A stretch of 64,000 bases of DNA, taken from Nocardioides albus (GTDB lineage: Bacteria; Actinomycetota; Actinomycetes; Propionibacteriales; Nocardioidaceae). Of the stretch, positions 1-10,862 are shown in pieces. The stretch spans positions 186,001 to 250,000 of the forward strand of contig NZ_BMQT01000002.1 in the NCBI RefSeq assembly GCF_014648255.1, given 5' to 3'. The notes beneath the pieces are model-generated. The model saw only the letters and a program-made list of their open reading frames with translations, was not told where the DNA came from and made no database searches. Position numbers and translations under genes: made by a program. Each line of letters begins with the position of its first letter. Positions within the stretch are counted from its first letter, which is position 1.

Positions 1-167
1 TCATCCCCGAGGACCGGGTGAAGGTCGCCGAGTCGGGCATCTTCACCGCCACCGACGTCAAGCGTCACGTCTCCGAAGGGGCCCGCGCGGTCCTGGTCGG
101 CGAGGCGCTGGTCAAGCATGGCGACCCGCAAGGCACGGTCGCCGAGTTCACCGGAATCCAAGGCTAG
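1..167 (+). CDS. trpC: Indole-3-glycerol phosphate synthase, C-terminal fragment
   Basis: This is the last ~54 codons of a gene that begins before the window; it is in frame from base 3 and stops with TAG at 165-167. The visible residues include V-A-E-S-G-I and V-L-V-G-E-A-L, which match the last strands of the TrpC (beta/alpha)8 barrel that bind the substrate phosphate. TrpC closes the indole ring to give indole-3-glycerol phosphate in tryptophan synthesis. trpB starts 20 nt downstream, so an operon trpC-trpB-trpA is clear. The assignment rests on this short fragment plus context. Confidence 0.85.
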   Translation, partial: IPEDRVKVAESGIFTATDVKRHVSEGARAVLVGEALVKHGDPQGTVAEFTGIQG

Positions 168-186
168 GCCGAGAGCAGATACAGCC

Positions 187-1431
187 ATGACAACTCACAT
201 CCACGAAACGACGAGCTACGACGCCGACGAGTTCGGCTGGTTCGGTGGCGAGGCCGAGGGCTTCGGCGGCCGCTTCATGCCCGAGGCGCTGATGAAGGCG
301 CTCATCGAGCTCGACGACGCCTGGCAGAAGGCCAAGGCCGACCCCGCATTCGTGGCCGAGTTCGATGCGATCCTGCGTGACTACGCCAACCTGCCCAGCC
401 CGCTCTACCACGCGACCCGGCTCTCCGAGCAGCTCGGCCTACGGGTCCTCCTCAAGCGGGAGGACCTCAACCACACCGGCGCCCACAAGATCCGCAACGT
501 GCTCGGCCAGGCCCTGCTCACCAAGCGGATGGGCAAGACCCGGGTGATCGCCGAGACCGGCGCCGGCCAGCACGGCGTGGCCTCGGCGACGGCGGCCGCC
601 TACTTCGGTCTCGACTGCACCGTCTACATGGGTAAGGTCGACACCGACCGCCAGGCGCTCAACGTGGCCCGGATGCGGCTGCTCGGCGCCGAGGTCGTCC
701 CGGTGCCCTCCGGCAGCGGCACCCTCAAGGACGCGATCAACGAGGCGCTGCGCGACTGGGTAGCGACCGTCGACCACACCGCCTACCTGTTCGGCACCGC
801 CGCCGGACCGCACCCGTTCCCGACGCTGGTCCGGGACATCGTGCGCGGCATCGGCGACGAGGCCCGGGCGCAGTCCATCGAGCAGTTCGGTGGGCTCCCG
901 AACGCCGTCGTCGCCGCGGTCGGTGGCGGCTCCAACGCGATCGGGCTCTTCACCGCGTTCCTGGATGACGAGGACGTCGAGATCCACGGCTTCGAGGCCG
1001 GGGGAGACGGCTTCGAGACCGGTCGCCACGCCGCGACCATCCAGGCCAACGACCCGGGCGTGCTCCACGGGGCCCGCACCTACGTGCTCCAGGACGAGGA
1101 CGGCCAGACCATCGAGTCCCACTCGATCTCCGCCGGCCTCGACTACCCCGGGGTCGGCCCACAGCACGCCTGGCTGGCCAAGTCCGGCCGCGCCTCCTAC
1201 ACCTCGATCACCGACAAGGAGGCGATGGACGCCTTCGCGCTGCTGTCGCGCTCGGAGGGCATCATCCCGGCGATCGAGTCCGCCCACGCGATCGCCGGCG
1301 CCATCAAGATCGCGCCGCAGATCAAGGAGCGCCACGGCGAAGGCGCCACGATCCTGATCAACCTGTCCGGTCGCGGCGACAAGGACATGGGCACCGCCAT
1401 CGATTACTTCGGACTGGGAGACGCAAAGTGA
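187..1431 (+). CDS. trpB: Tryptophan synthase beta chain
   Basis: TrpB is a PLP enzyme that condenses indole with serine to form tryptophan in the TrpA2B2 complex. The 414-residue protein has the PLP-lysine motif H-T-G-A-H-K-I-R-N, the [10 protein letters not shown] segment and the phosphate-binding G-G-G-S-N-A loop, all typical. I chose the ATG at 187; an in-frame ATG at 118 would run back into trpC and add 23 Arg/Ser-rich residues unlike the family. The gene overlaps trpA by 4 nt (GTGA), indicating translational coupling. Confidence 0.96.
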   Translation: MTTHIHETTSYDADEFGWFGGEAEGFGGRFMPEALMKALIELDDAWQKAKADPAFVAEFDAILRDYANLPSPLYHATRLSEQLGLRVLLKREDLNHTGAHKIRNVLGQALLTKRMGKTRVIAETGAGQHGVASATAAAYFGLDCTVYMGKVDTDRQALNVARMRLLGAEVVPVPSGSGTLKDAINEALRDWVATVDHTAYLFGTAAGPHPFPTLVRDIVRGIGDEARAQSIEQFGGLPNAVVAAVGGGSNAIGLFTAFLDDEDVEIHGFEAGGDGFETGRHAATIQANDPGVLHGARTYVLQDEDGQTIESHSISAGLDYPGVGPQHAWLAKSGRASYTSITDKEAMDAFALLSRSEGIIPAIESAHAIAGAIKIAPQIKERHGEGATILINLSGRGDKDMGTAIDYFGLGDAK

Positions 1432-2237
1432 GCACGTCGGTAGCGTTCGAGAAGGCGAAGGCCGAGAACCGCGCCGCCCTGGTCGGCTACCTCCCGGCGG
1501 GCTTCCCCACGGTCGACGGCTCGATCGAGGCGCTGACGACGATGGTCGAGGCCGGCTGCGACATCATCGAGATCGGCCTGCCCTACTCCGACCCGGTCAT
1601 GGACGGCCCCACGATCCAGGATGCGGTGCAGCAGGCGCTCGACGGCGGCGTACGTGTCGACGACGTGTTCCGCGTCGTCGAGGCCGTTGCCGCGACCGGC
1701 GTGCCGACCCTGGTGATGACCAGCTGGAACCCGATCGAGCGCCGTGGCGTGGACCGCTTCGCCCAGCAGCTGCTGGACGCGGGTGGCGCGGGTCTGATCA
1801 CGCCCGACATCACCCCCGACTTCGCACCGGAGTGGATCGAGGCCGCCGACGCCCGCGACCTCGACAAGGTCTTCCTGGTGGCGCCGAGCAGCACCGACGA
1901 GCGAATCGCGATGACCACGGCCGAGTGCCGCGGCTTCGTCTACGCCACCGCGGTCATGGGCGTCACCGGCGCGCGTGCCAAGACCTCCGACCTGGCCGCC
2001 CCGCTCGTAGCCCGCACCAAGCAGCTCAGCCCGTCCGGGACCGACCTGCCAGTCGGTGTCGGCCTCGGAGTGAGCAACGGCGCCCAGGCGGCCGAGATGG
2101 CTGCCTACGCCGACGGGGTCATCGTCGGCTCCGCCTTCGTGCGTACGCTGCTGGACAACCGTGCCGACGAGCAGGCGGCGCTCAAGGCGCTGGCGAGCCT
2201 GACCGAGGACCTGGCTGCGGGAGTCCGCGCGCGTTGA
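1428..2237 (+). CDS. trpA: Tryptophan synthase alpha chain
   Basis: TrpA cleaves indole-3-glycerol phosphate to indole and glyceraldehyde 3-phosphate and passes indole to TrpB. It is 269 residues, normal for the family. The catalytic Glu lies in [10 protein letters not shown] and the second acid in V-M-D-G-P-T-I-Q; the phosphate site is seen in V-G-V-G-L-G-V-S and D-G-V-I-V-G-S-A. It starts with GTG inside the last codons of trpB and its TGA overlaps the TTG start of the next gene, so the whole stretch is translationally coupled. Confidence 0.96.
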   Translation: MSTSVAFEKAKAENRAALVGYLPAGFPTVDGSIEALTTMVEAGCDIIEIGLPYSDPVMDGPTIQDAVQQALDGGVRVDDVFRVVEAVAATGVPTLVMTSWNPIERRGVDRFAQQLLDAGGAGLITPDITPDFAPEWIEAADARDLDKVFLVAPSSTDERIAMTTAECRGFVYATAVMGVTGARAKTSDLAAPLVARTKQLSPSGTDLPVGVGLGVSNGAQAAEMAAYADGVIVGSAFVRTLLDNRADEQAALKALASLTEDLAAGVRAR

Positions 2238-2851
2238 GACTCCTCGTACTACCTGTTCTGCTGACTCTGGTCGGACTCCTTGCCGGCTGCGGGGCGCCCG
2301 GCACCAGCCAGAAGCCTGCCTCGGCGATGACCGGGCAGGAGCACACGCCCTACCAGCTCTCCGACACCGCGCTGACCGACACCGCCGGCGAGCCGTACTC
2401 GATCGCCACCGACGCGGAGCGGCCGCTGACGCTGGTGTTCTACGGCTACACCCAGTGTCCCGACGAGTGCCCGCTGGTGATGTCGAGCCTGACTTCGGCG
2501 CTGACCCGTCTCGACCCCGCTGAGCGCAAGCAGGTCGACGTCGTCTTCGTGACCACCGATCCGGCACGCGACACGACGAAGGTGCTCGAGAAGTACCTCG
2601 ACCGCTACGACGAGGACTTCATCGGCCTCACCGGCGAGCTGAAGGACATCGTCACCCTGGCCGAGTCGATGCGGCTCTACGTGGGGGAGGCGGACCGGCT
2701 ACCGAGCGGGGGCTACGATCTCGGGGTCCACGACACCCACGTCTCCGCCGTCTCTCAGGGGCAGGCCAGCGTGGTGTGGTCGATGAACACCTCGCCCAAG
2801 CAGTTCGCCGACGACATCCACCACCTCCTTGAGGAAGTAAACGCCGCATGA
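2234..2851 (+). CDS. SCO1/SenC-family copper-binding lipoprotein
   Basis: This is a thioredoxin-fold membrane lipoprotein of the SCO1/SenC/PrrC family, which delivers copper to cytochrome c oxidase or acts as an exported thiol-disulfide protein. A hydrophobic N-terminus ends in the lipobox L-L-A-G-C. The copper motif C-P-D-E-C (CxxxC) follows a Y-T-Q stretch, and the distal His is in V-H-D-T-H-V. The best start is TTG 2234, overlapping trpA's stop by 4 nt: it gives a complete 205-residue lipoprotein, whereas longer reading upstream would lie inside trpA. It overlaps lgt (ATGA), a fitting neighbour because Lgt would lipidate it. Confidence 0.88.
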   Translation: MRLLVLPVLLTLVGLLAGCGAPGTSQKPASAMTGQEHTPYQLSDTALTDTAGEPYSIATDAERPLTLVFYGYTQCPDECPLVMSSLTSALTRLDPAERKQVDVVFVTTDPARDTTKVLEKYLDRYDEDFIGLTGELKDIVTLAESMRLYVGEADRLPSGGYDLGVHDTHVSAVSQGQASVVWSMNTSPKQFADDIHHLLEEVNAA

Positions 2852-3822
2852 TGCTCCCGATGTCCATCCCCAGCCCGGCCGAAGGCGTGCTCTGGCTCGG
2901 GCCGGTCCCGTTGCGCGGCTACGCCTTCGCGATCATCCTCGGCATCATCGTCGCGGTCTGGGTCTCCGAGCGGCGCTGGCAGGCTCGCGGCGGCCGAGCC
3001 GGCGACATCCAGGACATCGCGCTGTGGGCGGTTCCGTTCGGGCTGATCGGTGGCCGGCTCTACCACGTCATGACCGACTGGCAGCTCTACTTCGGCGACG
3101 GCGCCAACCCGATCGAGGCGCTCTACATCTGGCGCGGTGGGCTCGGCGTGTGGGGTGCGATCGCGTTCGGCGCGGTCGGCGCGATCATCGGTGCCAAGAC
3201 CAAGGGCATCAAGATCATCCCGCTGCTCGACACCATCGCCCCGACCTGTCTGCTCGCGATGGGCATCGGCCGCTGGGGCAACTGGTTCAACCAGGAGCTC
3301 TTCGGCAGGCCCACCGACCTGCCCTGGGGCCTGGAGATCGACCCGTCGTTCTACCCCGAGGGCCCCGGCCAGTTCCCGGCCGGCACCACCTTCCACCCGA
3401 CGTTCCTCTACGAGTTCTGCTGGGACATCCTCGCCTTCTTCGTCATCGTCTACCTGCAGAAGAAGCTGCGCCTGGGCGGCGGTCGCGTGGTCGCTCTCTA
3501 CGTGATGGCCTACTGCCTGGGCCGCGGCATGATCGAGACCCTGCGCATCGACAACGTGCAGCTGGTCGACGTGCTCGGCCTGCGCTGGAGCGAGTGGATG
3601 TCGATCATCCTGTTCGTCCTCGCGGCCGCGTGGTGGACATATGCCACGCTCAGCGGCCGGGGTATGGTCGAGGAGGAGGTCTACAGCGATCCTGCCAAGG
3701 CCCCGGCGAACGACACCACGAACGACCCTGCGGACGACACCGAGAATGACGCCGACAAAGACAACGCCAGCGACGTGAGCGACAACGGGACCGACGACGA
3801 GGAATCCTCGACAAAGGCCTGA
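2848..3822 (+). CDS. lgt: Prolipoprotein diacylglyceryl transferase
   Basis: Lgt is an inner-membrane enzyme that transfers diacylglycerol from phosphatidylglycerol to the lipobox cysteine of prelipoproteins. Several transmembrane segments are visible, and the family signature G-R-W-G-N-W-F-N-Q-E-x-x-G is intact, as is W-R-G-G-L-G-V-W-G. The protein is 324 residues: after the last membrane segment come ~55 residues that are very rich in Asp, Asn and Thr, a cytoplasmic tail of low complexity not needed for the core enzyme. The start overlaps the SCO1-like gene by 4 nt. Confidence 0.95.
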   Translation: MMLPMSIPSPAEGVLWLGPVPLRGYAFAIILGIIVAVWVSERRWQARGGRAGDIQDIALWAVPFGLIGGRLYHVMTDWQLYFGDGANPIEALYIWRGGLGVWGAIAFGAVGAIIGAKTKGIKIIPLLDTIAPTCLLAMGIGRWGNWFNQELFGRPTDLPWGLEIDPSFYPEGPGQFPAGTTFHPTFLYEFCWDILAFFVIVYLQKKLRLGGGRVVALYVMAYCLGRGMIETLRIDNVQLVDVLGLRWSEWMSIILFVLAAAWWTYATLSGRGMVEEEVYSDPAKAPANDTTNDPADDTENDADKDNASDVSDNGTDDEESSTKA

Positions 3823-4099
3823 TCAGGCATAGATATCGGGCGCAATGGAGCGCCCTGCCGGAGGGTGTCCACCGTTCGACCCTCGTGCGCAACCTACGCG
3901 TGACACAGTGGTAACCTAGCCGCACTCGCGCGGGCCAACGCTGTCCCCTGCAGATTGCCAGTTTCATCCCCGCAAGGGCGCGCGCACCTGTCGCAGACAT
4001 CCCCCGCTCCGGACCCGACTCGAAGCAGAGCCGGAAATCCGGGGCTATCGGGCTGCGTCGGGCCGTGCGTACCCGAGCCCGGACAGACGGGAGATCCCG
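3823..4099 (+). promoter_or_regulatory. Intergenic leader and probable promoter of gltBD
   Basis: This 277-nt gap separates lgt from gltB. Just after lgt is a small hairpin (gggcgc/gcgccc around 3838-3855) that could end transcription weakly. An extended -10-like element TGGTAACCT at 3909-3917 is the best promoter candidate and would leave a ~175-nt untranslated leader before the GTG of gltB. I see no clear -35 and no recognisable riboswitch. Confidence 0.35.
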
Positions 4100-7000
4100 G
4101 TGCCGTACGAGCACTCGTATCCATCCCCCCAGGGCCTCTATGACCCTCGGTTCGAGAAGGACGCCTGCGGCGTCGCCATGGTTGCGACGCTGACCGGTGA
4201 GGCCAGCCACGACATCGTGAAGCAGGGCATCCGTGCCCTGGTGAATCTCGACCACCGCGGCGCCGCCGGCGCCGAGACCAACTCTGGCGACGGCGCCGGG
4301 ATCCTGCTGCAGGTCCCCGACGCCTTCCTGCGTGAGGTCGTCGACTTCGACCTTCCGGCCGAGCGCGCCTATGCCGTCGGCACAGCCTTCATCCCCGGCG
4401 ACGCCGACCAGGTCGAGCGCACCGCCAAGATGGTCGAGGAAATCGCGACCGAGGAGGGCCTGGAGGTTCTCGGCTGGCGTGACGTGCCGGTGAACCCGGA
4501 CTCCCTCGGTGCCACCGCCAAGGCGGTCATGCCGACCTTCCGGCAGCTCTTCGTCGCCGGTGCCAAGCAGCGCGTGACCGGGCTGGCCCTGGAGCGGCTC
4601 GCCTTCTGCCTGCGCAAGCGCGCGGAGAAGGAGACCGACGTCTACTTCCCCTCGCTCTCGAGTCGCACCATCGTCTACAAGGGCATGCTCACCACGCCCC
4701 AGCTGGCCCAGGTGTTCCCCGACCTGGTCGACGAGCGGATGGCCTCCGCGATCGCCGTCGTCCACAGCCGGTTCTCGACCAACACCTTCCCGAGCTGGCC
4801 CCTGAGCCACCCGTTCCGGTTCATCGCCCACAACGGCGAGATCAACACCGTGATGGGCAACCGCAACTGGATGAAGGCACGCGAGTCGCTGCTCGAGTCC
4901 GACCTGATCCCCGGCGACCTGGAGCGGCTCTTCCCGATCTGCACCGAGGGCGTCTCCGACTCGGCCTCCTTCGACGAGGTGCTCGAGCTGCTCCACCTCT
5001 CGGGACGCAGCCTGCCCCACGCCATGCTGATGATGATCCCGGAGGCGTGGGAGAAGCACGAGGAGATGGACCCCGCCCGCAAGGCGTTCTACGAGTTCCA
5101 CTCCTCGCTGATGGAGCCCTGGGACGGTCCCGCATCGGTCGTGTTCACCGACGGCACCCAGATCGGCGCGGTCCTCGACCGCAACGGCCTGCGCCCCTCT
5201 CGCTACTGGGTCACCGAGGACGGCCTGGTCGTGCTCGGCTCCGAGGCCGGCGTGCTCGACGACATCGACCCCGCCACCGTGGTCCGCAAGGGTCGGGTCC
5301 AGCCGGGCAAGATGTTCTTGGTCGACACCGCGGAGCACCGGATCATCGAGGACGACGAGATCAAGTCCGAGCTCGCCTCCGAACACCCCTACGACGAGTG
5401 GCTCCACGCCGGTCTCGTACGCCTCGAGGACATCCCCGAGCGCGAGCACATCATCCACACCCACGCCTCGGTGACACGGCGGCAGCAGGTCTTCGGCTAC
5501 ACCGAGGAAGAGCTCCGCGTCCTGCTCGCGCCGATGGCCAACACCGCGGCCGAGCCGATCGGCTCGATGGGCACCGACAGCCCGATCGCTGCGCTGAGCG
5601 ACAAGCCGCGGATGCTGTTCGACTACTTCGCCCAGCTCTTCGCGCAGGTCACCAACCCGCCGCTGGACGCGATCCGCGAGGAGCTGGTCACCAGCCTGGC
5701 CGGCACCATCGGCGCCGAGTCCAACCTGCTCAGCCCCGGACCGGCCTCGTGCCGTCAGATCGTGCTGCCGTTCCCGGTCATCTCCAACGACGACCTCGCC
5801 AAGATCCGCCACATCAACCGTGACGGTGACATGCCGGGCTTCGCGGTCCACGTCGTCCGCGGCCTCTACGAGGTCGACGGCGGCGCGGAGGCGCTTCGCG
5901 CCCGGCTGGACGAGATCGCCGCCGAGGTCTCCCAGGCGATCGAGGACGGTGCCCGCATCATCGTCCTCTCCGACCGTCACTCCACCCAGGAGATGGCGCC
6001 GATCCCGTCGCTGCTGCTCACCGGCGCCGTCCACCACCACCTGGTCCGCGAGCGCACCCGTTCGCAGGTCGGCCTCCTGATCGAGGCCGGGGACGTACGC
6101 GAGGTCCACCATGTCGCGCTGCTGATCGGCTACGGCGCCGCCGCGGTCAACCCCTACCTGGCGATCGAGTCCGTCGAGGACCTCGCCTACGAGGGCTACT
6201 TCGTGAAGGCCGACGCCGAGGCGGCGATGGCCAACACGATCAAGGCGCTCGGCAAGGGTGTCCTCAAGGTGATGTCGAAGATCGGCGTCTCCACGGTCGC
6301 CTCCTACACCGGCGCCCAGATCTTCGAGGCCGTCGGCCTCTCGAAGGAGGTCGTGGACCGCTACTTCACCGGCACCACCTCCAAGCTGGGCGGCATCGGC
6401 CTCGACGTGATCGCCGAGGAGGTCGCGAAGCGGCACGCCACTGCGTACCCCCGCGACGGAGTCGCCAACGCCCACCGCGCGCTGCCCATCGGCGGCGAGT
6501 ACCAGTGGCGCCGCGAGGGTGAGCCGCACCTGTTCGACCCGGAGACCGTCTTCCGGCTCCAGCACGCCACCCGCAGCGGCCGCTACGACGTCTTCAAGCA
6601 GTACACCGACCGCGTCAACGAGCAGTCCGAGCGACTGATGACGCTGCGCGGGCTCTTCAAGCTCAAGGGCGCCGAGGAGCTGGGCCGGGCGAAGATCTCG
6701 ATCGACGAGGTCGAGCCCGTCGAGGCGATCGTCAAGCGCTTCTCGACCGGCGCGATGTCCTACGGCTCGATCTCCCAGGAGGCTCACGAGACGCTCGCCG
6801 TCGCGATGAACATCCTCGGCGGCAAGTCCAACACCGGTGAGGGCGGCGAGGACCCGGATCGTCTCTACGACCCGAAGCGTCGCTCGTCGATCAAGCAGGT
6901 CGCCTCGGGGCGCTTCGGCGTCACCAGCGAATACCTGACCAACGCCGACGACATCCAGATCAAGATGGCCCAGGGCGCCAAGCCCGGTGAGGGCGGCCAG

Positions 7001-8656
7001 CTGCCCGGCCACAAGGTCTACCCGTGGGTGGCCAAGACGCGTCACTCGACGCCGGGCGTGGGCCTCATCTCCCCGCCGCCGCACCACGACATCTACTCCA
7101 TCGAAGACCTGGCTCAGCTGATCCACGACCTCAAGAACGCCAACCCGAGCGCTCGCGTCCACGTGAAGCTCGTGGCCGAGGTCGGCGTCGGCACCGTCGC
7201 CGCGGGTGTCTCCAAGGCCCACGCCGACGTGGTCCTGATCTCCGGTCACGACGGCGGCACCGGGGCCTCCCCGCTGACGTCGCTCAAGCACGCCGGCGGT
7301 CCCTGGGAGCTCGGCCTCGCCGAGGCGCAGCAGACGCTGCTCCTCAACGGGCTGCGCGACCGGATCGTGGTGCAGACCGACGGTCAGCTCAAGACCGGTC
7401 GCGACGTGGTCATCGCCGCGCTGCTCGGTGCTGAGGAGTTCGGCTTCGCCACCGCGCCGCTGGTCGTCTCCGGTTGCGTGATGATGCGGGTCTGCCACCT
7501 CGACACCTGCCCCGTCGGCGTCGCCACCCAGAACCCGGTCCTGCGCGAGCGGTTCACCGGCAAGGCGGAGTACGTCGTCAACTTCATGCGCTACATCGCC
7601 GAGGAGGTCCGCGAGCTCCTCGCCGAGCTCGGCTTCCGGAGCATCGACGAGGCCGTCGGCCACGCCGAGGCGCTCGACGCCCGCGACGCGATCGACCACT
7701 GGAAGGCCTCCGGGCTCGACCTCGCGCCGATCTTCACCCGCGTGGAGTCGCCGGAGCAGTTCGTCGACCAGACCCTCTACAACACCAAGGGCCAGGACCA
7801 CGGGCTGGAGAAGTCCCTCGACCTCACCCAGCTCGTACCGCTGGCTCAGCCAGCGCTCGAGAACGGCGAGCCGGTGCGGGCCCAGCTGCCGATCCGCAAC
7901 GTCAACCGCACCGTCGGCACGCTCCTCGGTCACGAGATCACCAAGCGCTACCGCGGTGAGGGTCTCCCCGAGGGGACGATCGACATCACCTTCACCGGCT
8001 CTGCCGGCCAGTCGTTCGGCGCGTTCATCCCCAAGGGACTGACGCTGCGGCTGGAAGGGGACGCCAACGACTACGTCGGCAAGGGTCTCTCCGGTGGCCG
8101 GGTGGTCATCCGGCCGGAGCGTACGGCCGGGTTCAGGGCCGAGGACCACATCATCGCCGGCAACACGCTGGCCTACGGCGCCACCAGCGGACGGATCCAC
8201 ATCCGCGGCGGCGTGGGGGAGCGGGCCGCGGTCCGCAACTCCGGGGCGACCATCGTCACCGAAGGCGTCGGCGACCACGGCTGCGAATACATGACCGGTG
8301 GTCGTGTCGTCGTGCTCGGCCCGACCGGGCGCAACTTCGCCGCAGGCATGTCCGGCGGTATCGCCTGGGTCCTCGACTTCGCCGAGCAGCGCCTCAACAG
8401 CGAGCTCGACGACGCCACCCCCGTAGAGGAGAAGTACGCCGCCGAGCTCGAGCAGCTCGTCCGCGACCACCTCGAGGAGACCGGCTCGGCCGTCGCCGAG
8501 GCGCTCCTGGCCGACTGGCCGAACTCCCTGACCCGCTTCACGCAGGTCATGCCCAGTGACTACAAGCGCGTGCTCGAAGCCCAGGAGGAGGCCCTCGAGG
8601 AGGGCCTCGACGAGGACGAGGCAGCGCAGCGGATTATGGAGGTACTTCATGGATGA
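4100..8656 (+). CDS. gltB: Glutamate synthase (NADPH) large subunit
   Basis: GltB is the large subunit of ferredoxin/NADPH-type GOGAT, making two glutamates from glutamine and 2-oxoglutarate. At 1518 residues it has normal length. The N-terminal amidotransferase nucleophile Cys23 sits in D-A-C-G-V, implying removal of a 22-residue propeptide. The FMN/2-oxoglutarate domain holds Y-G-S-I-S-Q-E-A and the 3Fe-4S cysteines C-x5-C-x4-C (in V-C-H-L-D-T-C-P). The C-terminal GXGXG beta-helix repeats follow. The GTG start at 4100 precedes the conserved N-terminus. gltD follows after 68 nt. Confidence 0.97.
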   Translation: MPYEHSYPSPQGLYDPRFEKDACGVAMVATLTGEASHDIVKQGIRALVNLDHRGAAGAETNSGDGAGILLQVPDAFLREVVDFDLPAERAYAVGTAFIPGDADQVERTAKMVEEIATEEGLEVLGWRDVPVNPDSLGATAKAVMPTFRQLFVAGAKQRVTGLALERLAFCLRKRAEKETDVYFPSLSSRTIVYKGMLTTPQLAQVFPDLVDERMASAIAVVHSRFSTNTFPSWPLSHPFRFIAHNGEINTVMGNRNWMKARESLLESDLIPGDLERLFPICTEGVSDSASFDEVLELLHLSGRSLPHAMLMMIPEAWEKHEEMDPARKAFYEFHSSLMEPWDGPASVVFTDGTQIGAVLDRNGLRPSRYWVTEDGLVVLGSEAGVLDDIDPATVVRKGRVQPGKMFLVDTAEHRIIEDDEIKSELASEHPYDEWLHAGLVRLEDIPEREHIIHTHASVTRRQQVFGYTEEELRVLLAPMANTAAEPIGSMGTDSPIAALSDKPRMLFDYFAQLFAQVTNPPLDAIREELVTSLAGTIGAESNLLSPGPASCRQIVLPFPVISNDDLAKIRHINRDGDMPGFAVHVVRGLYEVDGGAEALRARLDEIAAEVSQAIEDGARIIVLSDRHSTQEMAPIPSLLLTGAVHHHLVRERTRSQVGLLIEAGDVREVHHVALLIGYGAAAVNPYLAIESVEDLAYEGYFVKADAEAAMANTIKALGKGVLKVMSKIGVSTVASYTGAQIFEAVGLSKEVVDRYFTGTTSKLGGIGLDVIAEEVAKRHATAYPRDGVANAHRALPIGGEYQWRREGEPHLFDPETVFRLQHATRSGRYDVFKQYTDRVNEQSERLMTLRGLFKLKGAEELGRAKISIDEVEPVEAIVKRFSTGAMSYGSISQEAHETLAVAMNILGGKSNTGEGGEDPDRLYDPKRRSSIKQVASGRFGVTSEYLTNADDIQIKMAQGAKPGEGGQLPGHKVYPWVAKTRHSTPGVGLISPPPHHDIYSIEDLAQLIHDLKNANPSARVHVKLVAEVGVGTVAAGVSKAHADVVLISGHDGGTGASPLTSLKHAGGPWELGLAEAQQTLLLNGLRDRIVVQTDGQLKTGRDVVIAALLGAEEFGFATAPLVVSGCVMMRVCHLDTCPVGVATQNPVLRERFTGKAEYVVNFMRYIAEEVRELLAELGFRSIDEAVGHAEALDARDAIDHWKASGLDLAPIFTRVESPEQFVDQTLYNTKGQDHGLEKSLDLTQLVPLAQPALENGEPVRAQLPIRNVNRTVGTLLGHEITKRYRGEGLPEGTIDITFTGSAGQSFGAFIPKGLTLRLEGDANDYVGKGLSGGRVVIRPERTAGFRAEDHIIAGNTLAYGATSGRIHIRGGVGERAAVRNSGATIVTEGVGDHGCEYMTGGRVVVLGPTGRNFAAGMSGGIAWVLDFAEQRLNSELDDATPVEEKYAAELEQLVRDHLEETGSAVAEALLADWPNSLTRFTQVMPSDYKRVLEAQEEALEEGLDEDEAAQRIMEVLHG

Positions 8657-8724
8657 GCTTGCGAAGTCCATGAACATCCAACACAGCATGGCTGACCTTG
8701 CTGAGTCGAAGAAGGAGGCCTTCT

Positions 8725-10191
8725 GTGGCTGACCCCAAGGGCTTTTTGAAGAACGGTCGCGAGGTAGCGACCCGTCGTCCCGTGGACGAGCGGGTCAAGG
8801 ACTGGCACGAGGTCTACCCGGGCAAGGTCGGCAAGACCCTGCTCCCGATCATCAACACCCAGGCCTCGCGCTGCATGGACTGCGGCATCCCGTTCTGCCA
8901 CCAGGGCTGCCCGCTCGGCAACATCATCCCCGAGTGGAACGACCTGGTCTGGCGCAACGACTGGGAAGGCGCCTCCGAGCGTCTGCACGCGACCAACAAC
9001 TTCCCCGAGTTCACCGGTCGCCTCTGCCCGGCTCCGTGCGAGTCGGCCTGCGTGCTGGGCATCAACCAGCCGGCGGTGACCATCAAGAACATCGAGGTCG
9101 CGATCATCGACAAGGCCTGGGACTCGGGCCACGTCAAGCCGCAGCCACCCGAGTGGCTCTCCGGCAAGGCGGTCGCCGTCATCGGCTCCGGCCCCGCGGG
9201 CCTCGCCGCCGCCCAGCAGCTCACCCGGTCGGGTCACACCGTGGCCGTCTACGAGCGGGCCGACAAGATCGGCGGGCTGCTGCGCTACGGCATCCCTGAG
9301 TTCAAGATGGAGAAGTCGCAGGTCGACCAGCGTCTGGCGCAGATGCGCCGGGAGGGCACGGTCTTCCGCCCGGGCGTCGACGTCGGCACCGACATCACCG
9401 GTGCACAGCTCCAGGACCGCTACGACGCGATCGTGCTGGCCAACGGCTCGACCGTCGGTCGCGACCTGCCGGTCCCCGGGCGCGAGCTCGACGGGATCCA
9501 CCAGGCGATGGAATACCTGCCGCAGTCCAACCGCGCCTCGCTCGGTGAGGCGGTCGAGGACCAGATCCTGGCCGAGGGCAAGCACGTGGTCATCATCGGT
9601 GGCGGTGACACCGGCGCCGACTGCCTCGGGACCGCGATCCGCCAGGGCGCGGAGTCGATCACCCAGCTGGAGATCATGCCGCGCCCGCCGGAGGAGCGTC
9701 CCGACGCTCAGCCGTGGCCGACCTACCCGATGACCTACCGGGTCGCCTCCGCGCACGAGGAGGGTGGCGAGCGCGTCTACGCGGTCTCCACCAAGGAGTT
9801 CCTCGGCACCGAGGACGGCCGCGTACGCGCGTTGAAGCTCGTCGAGGTCGAGTTCATCGACGGCAAGCTGACCGAGAAGGAGGGGACGGAGAAGGAGATC
9901 CCCGCCGACCTCGTCCTGCTGGCGATGGGCTTCACCGGCCCCGAGAAGGACGGCCTCCTCACCCAGCTCGGTGTCGAGTACGACGCTCGCGGCAACGTCG
10001 CTCGCGACGACTCCTTCGCCACCTCCGTCCCCGGCGTGTACGTCGCCGGCGACGCGGGTCGCGGACAGTCGCTGATCGTGTGGGCGATCGCCGAGGGGCG
10101 GGCGGCAGCTGCCGCGGTCGACACCTTCCTCACCGGCTCGACCAACCTGCCGGCGCCGATCCGTCCGACGGACCGGCAGCTGATGGTCTGA
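8725..10191 (+). CDS. gltD: Glutamate synthase small subunit
   Basis: GltD takes electrons from NADPH through FAD and two 4Fe-4S clusters to GltB. The 488-residue protein begins with cluster cysteines (R-C-M-D-C-G-I-P-F-C and C-P-A-P-C-E-S-A-C), then the FAD site G-S-G-P-A-G-L-A-A-A and the NADPH site G-G-G-D-T-G-A-D-C. I set the start at GTG 8725, seven nt after a strong GAAGGAGG ribosome site, rather than an upstream in-frame start that would add nine Arg-rich residues. It shares an operon with gltB and is followed by a strong terminator. Confidence 0.96.
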   Translation: MADPKGFLKNGREVATRRPVDERVKDWHEVYPGKVGKTLLPIINTQASRCMDCGIPFCHQGCPLGNIIPEWNDLVWRNDWEGASERLHATNNFPEFTGRLCPAPCESACVLGINQPAVTIKNIEVAIIDKAWDSGHVKPQPPEWLSGKAVAVIGSGPAGLAAAQQLTRSGHTVAVYERADKIGGLLRYGIPEFKMEKSQVDQRLAQMRREGTVFRPGVDVGTDITGAQLQDRYDAIVLANGSTVGRDLPVPGRELDGIHQAMEYLPQSNRASLGEAVEDQILAEGKHVVIIGGGDTGADCLGTAIRQGAESITQLEIMPRPPEERPDAQPWPTYPMTYRVASAHEEGGERVYAVSTKEFLGTEDGRVRALKLVEVEFIDGKLTEKEGTEKEIPADLVLLAMGFTGPEKDGLLTQLGVEYDARGNVARDDSFATSVPGVYVAGDAGRGQSLIVWAIAEGRAAAAAVDTFLTGSTNLPAPIRPTDRQLMV

Positions 10192-10234
10192 GACCCGCAG
10201 GTCTGAGAACACCAGGCACAACGGCGTGCCGACC

Positions 10235-10273
10235 ACTGGCCCGGCACCTCCACAGCGGAGGTGCCGGGCCAGT
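10235..10273 (+). terminator. Hairpin terminator after gltBD
   Basis: A perfect 17-bp stem (10235-10251 with 10257-10273) encloses a 5-nt loop and is followed by cgggttt. It lies 44 nt past the gltD stop. Confidence 0.85.
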
Positions 10274-10313
10274 CGGGTTTGGGAGGACGTACCGGTGGCG
10301 CGAGACTGGGCCC

Positions 10314-10769
10314 ATGCCGGACGTACCTGCCGTCGCGACTCCCCGGGAGTGCACCATCGCCGACGCGCTCGAGATCGTCGGCGACCGCTGGAGCCTGCTC
10401 GTCGTACGAGAGCTCTTCTATGACCAGCTCCGGTTCTCCCAGATCGCCCGCAACACCGGGGCGCCGCGCGACGTGCTCACCGTGCGGCTGCGCAAGCTGG
10501 TCGAGCACGGCGTGATCGCGCGGGAGCAGTACAGCGCGCGACCGGTGCGCTACGAGTATCGGCTGACCGCCGCCGGTCGAGCCCTGTCGCCGGTGCTGCT
10601 CACGCTCAAGAAATGGGGGAGCGACCATGCCCGCACCGGACCCGATCCGGCGCCGCTCCTACACACTTGTGGCGAGGAGTTTGTCGCTCACGTGCATTGT
10701 CGCGCCTGTGGGCAGAGGCTAGCCGCCGGCGCCCTCACGCTCGACGTGCCGCGGGCAGGCGACATCTGA
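10314..10769 (+). CDS. HxlR-family winged-helix transcriptional regulator
   Basis: This is a 151-residue regulator of the HxlR/MarR-like type. The N-terminal region reads I-A-D-A-L-E-I-V-G-D-R-W-S-L-L-V-V-R-E-L, diagnostic for HxlR, followed by the recognition helix (D-V-L-T-V-R-L-R-K-L) and wing (R-Y-E-Y-R-L-T). The C-terminal ~40 residues contain a possible zinc-type site, C-x8-H-x-H-C-x2-C, as in the extended HxlR proteins of actinobacteria. Its target is not evident; it is a monocistronic gene between gltD and pyk. The start is ATG 10314. Confidence 0.85.
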   Translation: MPDVPAVATPRECTIADALEIVGDRWSLLVVRELFYDQLRFSQIARNTGAPRDVLTVRLRKLVEHGVIAREQYSARPVRYEYRLTAAGRALSPVLLTLKKWGSDHARTGPDPAPLLHTCGEEFVAHVHCRACGQRLAAGALTLDVPRAGDI

Positions 10770-10848
10770 GGCCGGGACCTGGGTGAATGCTCGATGAATG
10801 GCCATCTCGGGGCACCCCGCGGGTGCTGGTTTGAACGTTCCAGAGGGG

Positions 10849-10854
10849 TAGTCT
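10849..10854 (+). promoter_or_regulatory. -10 box for leaderless pyk mRNA
   Basis: TAGTCT ends 8 nt before the GTG start of pyk, with no ribosome-binding site between, so transcription should start at or next to the start codon. Confidence 0.55.
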
Positions 10855-10862
10855 GGGCTCCC

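Noticed and set aside
3650..8689. A 1679-codon open frame on the minus strand opposite gltB
   Set aside because: It is a shadow of the GC-rich codon structure of gltB, with Val/Leu/Asp/Gly/Arg-rich low-information sequence and no family motif.
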